64,000 nt of DNA from Vibrio nigripulchritudo ATCC 27043 (GTDB taxonomy: Bacteria; Pseudomonadota; Gammaproteobacteria; Enterobacterales; Vibrionaceae). Every line of letters begins with the position of its first letter. Within the stretch, counting starts at the first letter, position 1. Made by a program: the position numbers and the translations under genes. A model generated the notes under the pieces. It was not told the DNA's origin. It saw only the letters and a program-made list of their open reading frames with translations, and made no database searches. Positions 57,173 through 64,000 of the stretch are shown here, piece after piece. The stretch covers positions 62,001 through 126,000 of the forward strand of contig NZ_AFWJ01000267.1 of assembly GCF_000222685.1 (NCBI RefSeq). The letters run 5' to 3'.

Positions 57173-58711
57173 ATGTCAGCTAAGAAGCCAATGGCTCTTG
57201 TTATTCTGGATGGGTGGGGACACCGTGAAGAAATCGAAAGCAACTCGATTGCGAATGCAAATACACCGGTAATGGACGATCTGCTTGCCACTTGCCCAAA
57301 CACTCTGATCTCTTCATCTGGTATGGATGTGGGTCTGCCTGACGGTCAAATGGGTAACTCAGAAGTAGGTCATACCAACATTGGTGCTGGTCGTATCGTA
57401 TACCAAGACCTAACCCGCATTACAAAGTCTATTGCGGATGGTGAATTTGAGCAGACAGAAGCACTCGTTAGTGCTATCGACAAAGCAGTTGAAGCAGGCA
57501 AAGCGGTTCACTTGATGGGTCTGATGTCACCAGGTGGTGTTCACAGCCATGAAGATCACATCTACGCAGCTGTTAAAATGGCAGCAGCACGTGGCGCTGA
57601 AAAAATCTACCTACACTGCTTCCTAGACGGTCGTGACACTCCACCACGCAGTGCAGAGAACTCACTAAAGCGTTTTGATGCACTGTTCGCAGAGCTAGGT
57701 AAAGGTCGTATCGCTTCTCTGGTTGGTCGTTACTACGCTATGGACCGTGACAACAACTGGGATCGCGTGCAAGCGGCATACGAACTTCTGACTGAAGCAA
57801 AAGCAGAATTCAGCGCAGACAGCGCTGTTGCTGGTCTTGAAGCGGCTTACGCTCGTGAAGAAAACGATGAGTTTGTTAAAGCGACGGCAATCAAAGCAAA
57901 AGGCCAAGAAGACGCAAGTATTCAAGACGGCGATGCAGTACTCTTCATGAACTACCGCGCCGACCGTGCTCGTCAAATCACCCGCACTTTCGTGACAGAT
58001 TTTGCTGGTTTTGAGCGCAACGTATTCCCATCTGTTGAATTTGTCATGCTGACTCAATACGCTGCAGACATTCCTCTTGCAACAGCTTTCCCACCAGCAT
58101 CTCTAGACAACACACTAGGTGAGTGGCTATCTAAGCAAGGTAAAACTCAGCTTCGTATGTCTGAAACTGAAAAGTACGCACACGTTACTTTCTTCTTCAA
58201 CGGCGGTGTTGAAACAGAGTTTGAAGGTGAAGATCGCAGCTTGGTTGCTTCTCCAAAAGTCGCAACTTACGACCTTCAGCCAGAAATGAGCTCTGAAGAG
58301 CTGACAGACAAATTTGTTGAGGCGATTAAGTCTGGTAAGTACGACTCCATCATCTGTAACTACCCTAACCCAGACATGGTAGGTCACACAGGTGTTTACG
58401 AAGCAGCAGTAAAAGCTATCGAAGCAGTAGATACATGTGTAGGTCGCGTAGTTGAAGCCATTCGTGAAGTAGGCGGTCAGGTTCTGATCACTGCGGACCA
58501 CGGTAACGCAGAAATGATGGTAGACCCAGCAACAGGTGGCGTTCACACGGCGCACACGACTCTTCCTGTACCGCTAGTATACGTAGGTGAGCGTAACGTT
58601 GAGTTTGTTGAAGGTGGTAAGCTTTCTGACCTTGCTCCGACTATGCTTGAGCTAACAGATACAGAAATCCCTGCGGAGATGACTGGTCAGGTAATCGTTA
58701 ATCTGAAATAA
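57173..58711 (+). CDS. gpmM: 2,3-bisphosphoglycerate-independent phosphoglycerate mutase
   Basis: A 512-aa Mn-dependent glycolytic enzyme of the alkaline phosphatase superfamily. Metal ligand Asp13 in [10 protein letters not shown], phosphoserine Ser63 in [13 protein letters not shown], and [10 protein letters not shown] with [10 protein letters not shown] near the C-terminus. Codon use is strongly biased (CGT, GGT, CTA), as for tpiA, implying high expression. The gpmM-envC order matches E. coli yibO-yibP. A 228-bp spacer precedes it with promoter-like AT-rich sequence. Confidence 0.97.
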   Translation: MSAKKPMALVILDGWGHREEIESNSIANANTPVMDDLLATCPNTLISSSGMDVGLPDGQMGNSEVGHTNIGAGRIVYQDLTRITKSIADGEFEQTEALVSAIDKAVEAGKAVHLMGLMSPGGVHSHEDHIYAAVKMAAARGAEKIYLHCFLDGRDTPPRSAENSLKRFDALFAELGKGRIASLVGRYYAMDRDNNWDRVQAAYELLTEAKAEFSADSAVAGLEAAYAREENDEFVKATAIKAKGQEDASIQDGDAVLFMNYRADRARQITRTFVTDFAGFERNVFPSVEFVMLTQYAADIPLATAFPPASLDNTLGEWLSKQGKTQLRMSETEKYAHVTFFFNGGVETEFEGEDRSLVASPKVATYDLQPEMSSEELTDKFVEAIKSGKYDSIICNYPNPDMVGHTGVYEAAVKAIEAVDTCVGRVVEAIREVGGQVLITADHGNAEMMVDPATGGVHTAHTTLPVPLVYVGERNVEFVEGGKLSDLAPTMLELTDTEIPAEMTGQVIVNLK

Positions 58712-58727
58712 TCATTGTCATAGTCAA

Positions 58728-58749
58728 GAGGCTGAAGAGATTCAGCCTC
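58728..58749 (+). terminator. Hairpin between gpmM and envC
   Basis: GAGGCTGAA-gaga-TTCAGCCTC, a 9-bp stem ending 5 nt before the possible envC start at 58755. No T run follows; partial attenuation is more likely than full termination. Confidence 0.5.
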
Positions 58750-58754
58750 CCCTT

Positions 58755-59927
58755 ATGGCGGAATTATTGTTAAGGATGAACCTGTTTCAATCACAGCATT
58801 CATTTAACGCCAGTGCCCTTCGCACTGGCGTTTTGTCATGTTTTCTGGCTCTCATTTTCCCAGCTCTCAGCGTCAATGCCGCAACGCAAACCGAGTTAAA
58901 AGGCGTTAAATCGGAGATTTCGCGTCAGCAGACGCAACTCAACAAGAATCAAAAGCAGCTCAATCAGCTTCAAAGTGCGCTAAAGAAACACGAGCTTTCT
59001 ATCAACGCGATAGAGAAAGCAATCAGCCAGACTCAGTCTGCCCTGAAAAAAGCCAATGGCAACCTGACTCAGTACCAAAAACAGAAATCTGAATTAGAAG
59101 CCCAGCAGAAGGTGCAAAGCGATACGCTAAAAGAGCTGGTCAAAACCTACTACATTACCCGTCGCAAATACGATGCTGCAACACTGCTTCAAAGCGACAA
59201 TAAAGCCGAATTAGATCGAATTGGTCATTACTTTCAACATCTTGCTAAAGAGCGTACTAAAGCCATAGAAGCGCTCCAAAAAACAGAAGCCGACTTAGAA
59301 CACAACCACCGTGCACTGACTCAAAAGCAAAAAGAAATCTCTGACTTGTTAGTGACGCAGAAATCTAAAAAGAAAGAGCTAACCACATCGCAATCCAGCC
59401 GCAAGAAAACCGTTTCTAAAATTAAAAGTACGATTAAAAACGACAAAACCTATTTAGACGAACTTCAACGCAACGAAAATCGTCTAAAAGCCGAGATAGC
59501 CAAAGCCGCTAAGCGCGCCTCAATTCCAATGAATGGTTTAAGCCGACAGAAAGGCAAACTCCCGTGGCCATTAAGAGGCAGAGTGCTTCACAACTACGGA
59601 ACTAAGCAAACCGGTCAGGTTAACTGGAAAGGCATGGTAATTTCCGCCAAGCACCAGCAACCAGTTAAAGCGGTATACCCTGGTACTGTTGTTTTCGCTG
59701 AATATCTTCGTGGGTATGGATTATTGGTACTTCTAGACCACGGCAAAGGGGATATGACACTGTATGGCTTCAATCAAACCTTGATGAAAAAAGAAGGCGA
59801 TAGAGTCACCGCAGGTGAAACCATCGCATTAGCGGGAGACACTGGCGGGCAAGACAAAACATCACTTTACTTCGAAATCCGCCGCAACAGCAAAGCACAA
59901 AATCCTAAGTCTTGGTTGGTGCGGTAA
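58755..59927 (+). CDS. envC: Murein hydrolase activator EnvC
   Basis: A 390-aa periplasmic protein: signal peptide ending near VNA (about residue 42), a long coiled coil (about 45-250, LKGVKSEISRQQTQLNKNQ and repeats), and a C-terminal LytM/M23-type domain (LPWPLRGRVLHNYG to KSWLVR). The metal ligands of true M23 peptidases are absent (HGKGDMTLYGFNQTL), as in E. coli EnvC, which activates amidases AmiA/B at the septum through FtsEX. The start is uncertain: ATG 58755 lacks a Shine-Dalgarno; ATG 58776 has AAGG directly against it. Confidence 0.93.
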   Translation: MAELLLRMNLFQSQHSFNASALRTGVLSCFLALIFPALSVNAATQTELKGVKSEISRQQTQLNKNQKQLNQLQSALKKHELSINAIEKAISQTQSALKKANGNLTQYQKQKSELEAQQKVQSDTLKELVKTYYITRRKYDAATLLQSDNKAELDRIGHYFQHLAKERTKAIEALQKTEADLEHNHRALTQKQKEISDLLVTQKSKKKELTTSQSSRKKTVSKIKSTIKNDKTYLDELQRNENRLKAEIAKAAKRASIPMNGLSRQKGKLPWPLRGRVLHNYGTKQTGQVNWKGMVISAKHQQPVKAVYPGTVVFAEYLRGYGLLVLLDHGKGDMTLYGFNQTLMKKEGDRVTAGETIALAGDTGGQDKTSLYFEIRRNSKAQNPKSWLVR

Positions 59928-59947
59928 TCCAATATTCAGATAAAAAG

Positions 59948-59972
59948 AAAGGGAGCTTTGAAGCTCCCTTAC
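59948..59972. terminator. Bidirectional terminator between envC and ugd
   Basis: GGGAGCTT-tg-AAGCTCCC with A-rich DNA on the left and T-rich on the right; the T run is better on the minus strand (ugd). Confidence 0.8.
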
Positions 59973-59996
59973 TTTTAATAAGTCGAATAACTAGAT

Positions 59997-61163
59997 TTAG
60001 TCACTACCGAATAAATCACGTGTGTAGACTTTTTCCGTTACATCGTTGAGCTCTTCAACCATACGGTTAGATACAATCACGTCAGAGACTGACTTAAATT
60101 CTTCAAAATCTGTCATTACACGCGAATTAAAGAATTGCTCTTCTTTTAGCACCGGCTCGTAAACGACCACTTCAATACCCTTAGCTTTCAGGCGTTTCAT
60201 AATCCCCTGAATACTTGAAGCGCGGAAGTTATCAGAACCCGCCTTCATTATAAGACGATAAATGCCTACTACTTTTGGTGACTTCTTCAAAATCGATTCG
60301 GCAATAAAATCTTTACGAGTGCGGTTGGCATCAACAATCGCCTGAACGATGTTGTTCGGCACATCTTGGTAATTCGCCAGAAGCTGCTTGGTGTCTTTCG
60401 GCAAACAGTAACCACCATACCCAAACGATGGGTTGTTGTAGTGGTTGCCAATTCGGGGATCAAGCCCAACACCTTCAATGATTTGTCTAGAGTCTAGTCC
60501 CAGAGATTCTGCATAAGAATCTAACTCGTTAAAATACGCCACGCGCATCGCAAGGTAAGTATTTGAGAACAGTTTAACAGCTTCTGCTTCTGTCGAGTTA
60601 GTGAACAAAACTTCGATATTTTCTTTTTCAGCACCTTGCACCAACAAACTCGCAAACTTCTCTGCTCGTTCGCTCTGTTCACCAACAATTATACGAGACG
60701 GATGAAGATTATCGTAAAGCGCACGCCCCTCTCTCAAGAACTCTGGAGAAAATATCAGATTCTTACAATCTAGTTCTTTTCTAATACGTTCGGTATACCC
60801 CACAGGCACTGTAGACTTAATCACCATGGTCGCATTGGGATTGATTGCCATAACGTCTTTGATAACAGCCTCAACTGAAGAGGTATTGAAATAGTTAGTA
60901 ACCGGGTCGTAATCCGTTGGAGTTGCGATGACGACAAACTCAGCATCTTTATATGCTTTCTCTTTGTCCAATGTAGCAACAAGGTTTAATGGTTTGTCTT
61001 GAAGAAAAGATTCGATCTCACTGTCTGATATCGGTGAGAGCTTGTCATTAATAAGGTTTACTTTTTCTTCAATGACATCCACTGCTATTACTTGGTTATG
61101 TTGAGCTAACAAAACTGCATTGGATAAACCTACGTATCCCGTCCCTGCTATCGCAATTTTCAT
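59997..61163 (-). CDS. ugd: UDP-glucose 6-dehydrogenase
   Basis: A 388-aa NAD-dependent enzyme oxidising UDP-glucose to UDP-glucuronate for capsule, LPS or exopolysaccharide. NAD fold [36 protein letters not shown], and the catalytic Cys253 in [15 protein letters not shown]. The length is that of the short bacterial Ugd. Preceded (61164-61683, 520 bp) by AT-rich DNA with no convincing gene: a small CCC-tttgta-GGG hairpin near 61630, a repeated ATCTAG motif near 61225 and 61291, and no JUMPstart element that I can see. Confidence 0.95.
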   Translation of the reverse strand: MKIAIAGTGYVGLSNAVLLAQHNQVIAVDVIEEKVNLINDKLSPISDSEIESFLQDKPLNLVATLDKEKAYKDAEFVVIATPTDYDPVTNYFNTSSVEAVIKDVMAINPNATMVIKSTVPVGYTERIRKELDCKNLIFSPEFLREGRALYDNLHPSRIIVGEQSERAEKFASLLVQGAEKENIEVLFTNSTEAEAVKLFSNTYLAMRVAYFNELDSYAESLGLDSRQIIEGVGLDPRIGNHYNNPSFGYGGYCLPKDTKQLLANYQDVPNNIVQAIVDANRTRKDFIAESILKKSPKVVGIYRLIMKAGSDNFRASSIQGIMKRLKAKGIEVVVYEPVLKEEQFFNSRVMTDFEEFKSVSDVIVSNRMVEELNDVTEKVYTRDLFGSD

Positions 61164-61683
61164 CTATACCTACCCTACCGACAAAATCAGATGCGCACCT
61201 TTATCGTAAGTACAGCATCAATCTAGATTTGCGCAAATTACACGCTTATTTCGCTCAACGAGAAAGACAATGAGCTTTGTGGTAAATCTAGCAAACTAGA
61301 TTAGGGTAGGATTATGAAACGGGGATGAAATCAACGACTAAGAGAGTATGAGGATGAAACAAAAGAAAAGAGAGAGGTGGCGACCCACTCATTTGTAGAG
61401 ATCACACTTGAAGAACAACTCACCTTTAAACTCCACCTTATAAATAACTTCAACTCTCGTTATCGGTAGTTGAAACGAAAAAACTTGTTAAACCGTAAAG
61501 CAAGTTTGTATAGTAACCACTCTAAGATACTCGGGTTAATTTGAACTAACTTGCTGTATATAAATAGTAAACGCATTTTGGTACATAAAAGCTACATCTG
61601 CTAGGTGTTTTAATGGTATGCTTACGCATCCCTTTGTAGGGGAATTTTAATAAATCTCAAGCATATAAATTCAACTTTACGTC

Positions 61684-62775
61684 ATGTTTCTAGAACTACT
61701 ATTTGTATTCTTCTCCTCGTTTGCTACGTTATTTTTGATGCGTAAGATAGCCAAGCGTATTGGTTTAGTCGATACCCCTAATGCAAGAAAACTACATACG
61801 GGCGCAGTACCTCTGGTCGGGGGAATATCAGTTTGTATAACTCTAAGTCACTTCATTTTGTTTAAACCCGATGTCATCCAAAATAGCGAGCTATTTCTGG
61901 GATCTATTGCATTTCTTACAATTCTAGGGGCTCTTGATGACAAATTTGACGTTAGCTTCAAAATTAGGATGGCTTGCCAAGCTTCTCTTTCCATAGCCAT
62001 GGTGTACTTTGGGGGACTCAGCCTTCATTTTCTTGGAGACATGTTTGGTATTGGCAATATTATCTTTGAATCTCCCTTATTCAGCTTGTTTATAACTACG
62101 CTTGCTGTAATTGGAGCTATAAATGCCTTCAATATGGTAGATGGAATTGATGGATTGCTTGGTGGATTATCAATAGTAACTTTTAGCGCGATAGCTATAT
62201 TGCTGAGTTTAGATTCTCAGCATAATCTAGCATACCTCTGCTTAGTTATTGTTGTCGCGATGATACCCTATATTTGTATGAACTTAGGCTTGTTAGGCAG
62301 AACTCGTAAAGTGTTCATGGGGGATGCTGGCAGCATGTTAATTGGGTTTAGTGTTATATGGATACTCCTAAGTGCTAGTCAAAGCAGTAGAGAAGCAGGG
62401 GAAACTTTGATACGACCAGTGACTGCTTTATGGCTAATAGCCATCCCATTGATGGATATGGCTGCAATTATGCTGCGAAGAGTTAGAAGGGGTCATTCTC
62501 CCTTTAAACCAGATAGAGAACATTTACACCACATATTCCAACGCTTGGGTCTCGGTCCTAAGCAAACACTAATTACTATCTGTTCTATTGCAGCTTTATT
62601 TGCAGGGTTTGGTATTTATGGCGAGAGTGTGAATATACCAGAAGTACTCATGTTTAGCCTCTTTGTTGCATGCTTTGTTGTGTACTCAGCAATATTGGCA
62701 TACATTTGGAAGATAACTAGCTTTCTGAGAGCTAAACTTGGTAAAACGGCAGATATTCAACACTCAAAACTCTAA
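61684..62775 (+). CDS. wecA: Undecaprenyl-phosphate GlcNAc-1-phosphate transferase (WecA-type)
   Basis: A 363-aa membrane protein with about eleven hydrophobic segments, starting surface-glycan synthesis by attaching a sugar-1-phosphate to undecaprenyl phosphate. Family motifs: ILGALDDKFDVS (Mg-binding aspartates), NAFNMVDGIDGLLGG, RKVFMGDAGSMLIGF and the cytoplasmic DREHLHHIFQRLG. Assignment to WecA over other PNPT members is by these motifs and length; sugar specificity is inferred. No clear Shine-Dalgarno precedes the ATG at 61684. It is more AT-rich than the core genes to its left. Confidence 0.87.
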   Translation: MFLELLFVFFSSFATLFLMRKIAKRIGLVDTPNARKLHTGAVPLVGGISVCITLSHFILFKPDVIQNSELFLGSIAFLTILGALDDKFDVSFKIRMACQASLSIAMVYFGGLSLHFLGDMFGIGNIIFESPLFSLFITTLAVIGAINAFNMVDGIDGLLGGLSIVTFSAIAILLSLDSQHNLAYLCLVIVVAMIPYICMNLGLLGRTRKVFMGDAGSMLIGFSVIWILLSASQSSREAGETLIRPVTALWLIAIPLMDMAAIMLRRVRRGHSPFKPDREHLHHIFQRLGLGPKQTLITICSIAALFAGFGIYGESVNIPEVLMFSLFVACFVVYSAILAYIWKITSFLRAKLGKTADIQHSKL

Positions 62776-62845
62776 CGAAAATGACCACTAAACTTTAGCT
62801 ATGAGTTAGTGGTCGCTAAGATAAGAATAGTCAATTATTTGAATG

Positions 62846-64000
62846 TCAAATGTAAACTCTAGCAACTCTACCTTCCGAGTTTAAAAGGTATTCTTCTGCA
62901 TAAGCGGGGATAAAAACAGACTCCCCTTTCGCGATAACTAAGCTTTCACCAGAAGTATGTACAACCGTTACAATACTATCTATCGCAAATAAAATCTCTG
63001 CACCTTGGACTAATATTTTTTCATCGCTAGCCATAGTAAAGCAATCAAAGCTAAAATCTGGAACTGGTACGGAATAACTATTTTTTCTTCCAAGCACCTT
63101 CGGCGCAAGCAACAAAGACTCTAAAGGCTTTTCAACAAATGAAGTACAACGAACTAATTCTTTTACATCAATATGCTTTAACGTTAACCCTGCGCGTAAA
63201 ACATTATCGGAGTTTGCCATGACCTCTAAACCGGTGCCTCTTATATAAGCATGCGGTGTTCTTGCATCAAGATACATGGCATCACCTGGTTTAAGTGTAA
63301 AAACATTAAGCATAAGAGGTCCAAAGAGACCTACATCATTAGGATAAGTTTGTTCAAGATCTAGAATTAAAGTCCAGATATCATTTTCTTTATTTGGTCT
63401 CTGATACTCTTTTGCATATTCAATTAGTCCACGAATTGATAGCTCTTTATCCTTATCACCTAGGGACAAAACACCAGTAAAGAAAACCTCCATTCCTTCA
63501 GGGGTCATATTCTTTCTGAAAGATTCTACTAATTTTTGAATAACTGGTAAGTCAAGTTTTTCAATAACCCTAGAAAACAATGAGATAATGTCTGCGTATG
63601 CTCGAAAACCGTTCATTGCCTGGTAAGTGGTCAAGGCATAAACTAGTTCAGGTTTATGATTGGCATCTTTATAGTTTCTATTCCAAGCAGAACGTAAGAC
63701 ACCTAAATCCTCTTCTTTAGCAAAGCCACTTTCCGCTTCCTCTTTATTTGGGTGAACTTGGATTGACAAAGCACTTTCTGCCGATAAGACTTTAAATAGA
63801 TAAGGTAATTCTCCAAATTGTTTTTCAACTGAATAAGATAGAATTCGAACTTTATCTCTATTGATAAATTCAGATAAGAGAATATCTTCGTCTTCAAATT
63901 GAAGCTTTGAACAGCCATTAGGGTGTGCGCCCATCCAAATCTCTGCTTGAGGCTCTCCGTTGGGATTTTCAATACCAAATAGCTCTTGAAGAGCAGTATT
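62846..64000 (-). CDS. manA: Mannose-6-phosphate isomerase (partial, N-terminus beyond right edge)
   Basis: The frame is open to the last base; at least 384 residues are present, starting NTALQELFGIENP, which aligns about 15 residues into E. coli ManA. Zinc/substrate motifs: LSIQVHPNKEEAE, NHKPELVYALT and DARTPHAYIRGTGLEVMANSDNV. A class I isomerase linking fructose-6-P to mannose-6-P, feeding GDP-mannose for polysaccharide, in keeping with ugd and wecA alongside. Convergent with wecA; no strong terminator is visible in the 70-bp gap. AT-rich composition. Confidence 0.93.
   Translation of the reverse strand, partial: NTALQELFGIENPNGEPQAEIWMGAHPNGCSKLQFEDEDILLSEFINRDKVRILSYSVEKQFGELPYLFKVLSAESALSIQVHPNKEEAESGFAKEEDLGVLRSAWNRNYKDANHKPELVYALTTYQAMNGFRAYADIISLFSRVIEKLDLPVIQKLVESFRKNMTPEGMEVFFTGVLSLGDKDKELSIRGLIEYAKEYQRPNKENDIWTLILDLEQTYPNDVGLFGPLMLNVFTLKPGDAMYLDARTPHAYIRGTGLEVMANSDNVLRAGLTLKHIDVKELVRCTSFVEKPLESLLLAPKVLGRKNSYSVPVPDFSFDCFTMASDEKILVQGAEILFAIDSIVTVVHTSGESLVIAKGESVFIPAYAEEYLLNSEGRVARVYI

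Noticed and set aside
57695-58555. Long minus-strand frames opposite gpmM
   Set aside because: gpmM has extreme codon bias, which suppresses stops on the opposite strand. Nothing supports expression.
61164-61683. The 520-bp ugd-wecA spacer as a hidden small gene, sRNA or JUMPstart leader
   Set aside because: No frame with start context, no strong terminator-like hairpin with a T run, and no ops/JUMPstart core were seen.

Overview
The window is a chromosomal segment of a Vibrio species, or a close relative in the Vibrionaceae. The evidence is an aphA quorum-sensing regulator with a LuxR/HapR-type box in its promoter, a fused argH(A) gene, an oxyR-linked peroxiredoxin-glutaredoxin hybrid, and gammaproteobacterial gene orders (priA-cytR-ftsN-hslVU-menA-rraA-zapB; yibN-secB-gpsA-cysE next to gpmM-envC). 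Most of it is core genome with compact operons and clear hairpin terminators. I saw no rRNA, tRNA, CRISPR array, prophage or intact insertion sequence.

Layout. 1-3.5 kb: the start of pilM (cut by the left edge), divergent from mrcA (PBP1A). 3.5-6.9 kb: a peroxide-defence cluster of oxyR, the prx-grx hybrid and a dihydrolipoamide-dehydrogenase-like flavoprotein, with a near-consensus OxyR site between oxyR and prx. 6.9-9.4 kb: a 266-bp structured repeat, a small DUF3624-like membrane protein, and phoA with a Pho box. 9.4-15.8 kb: the argCBGH(A) operon divergent from argE across ARG boxes. 16-19.6 kb: ppc and aphA. 19.7-26.3 kb: metF, metBL and metJ with MetJ boxes, then a short malic enzyme. 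26.6-36.7 kb: rpmE, priA, cytR, ftsN, hslVU, menA, rraA, zapB and glpX. 36.9-39.9 kb: a cysteine-rich SufR-like regulator, small conserved proteins and tpiA.

40-46.4 kb is the main accessory block: an IclR regulator, a TRAP transporter (P, Q and M subunits; the binding protein has a twin-arginine signal) and a divergent GMC flavin oxidoreductase. It looks like an uptake-plus-oxidation module for an unknown substrate. 46.5-49.6 kb: cysE, gpsA, secB and a rhodanese, without the grxC that sits in the equivalent E. coli cluster. 50-57 kb: an alpha-2-macroglobulin/PBP1C pair, lying between two blocks that are adjacent in E. coli. 57-60 kb: gpmM-envC. 60-64 kb: ugd, a wecA-type transferase and manA (cut by the right edge). 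This last part is visibly more AT-rich and probably marks the entrance to a surface-polysaccharide locus.

The least expected sequence features are non-coding: the three-way-junction repeat at 6905-7170 with solo copies of its terminal sequence elsewhere, an ERIC-like palindrome fused to the 3' end of zapB, a duplicated extended -10 element before glpX, and the aphA leader with a candidate Qrr pairing site. Among proteins, the compact FtsN and the cysteine-rich tails on the Lpd-like enzyme and on ArgH(A) stand out. I did not find a clearly undescribed multi-gene system; the TRAP/GMC/IclR block is the best candidate for unknown biology.
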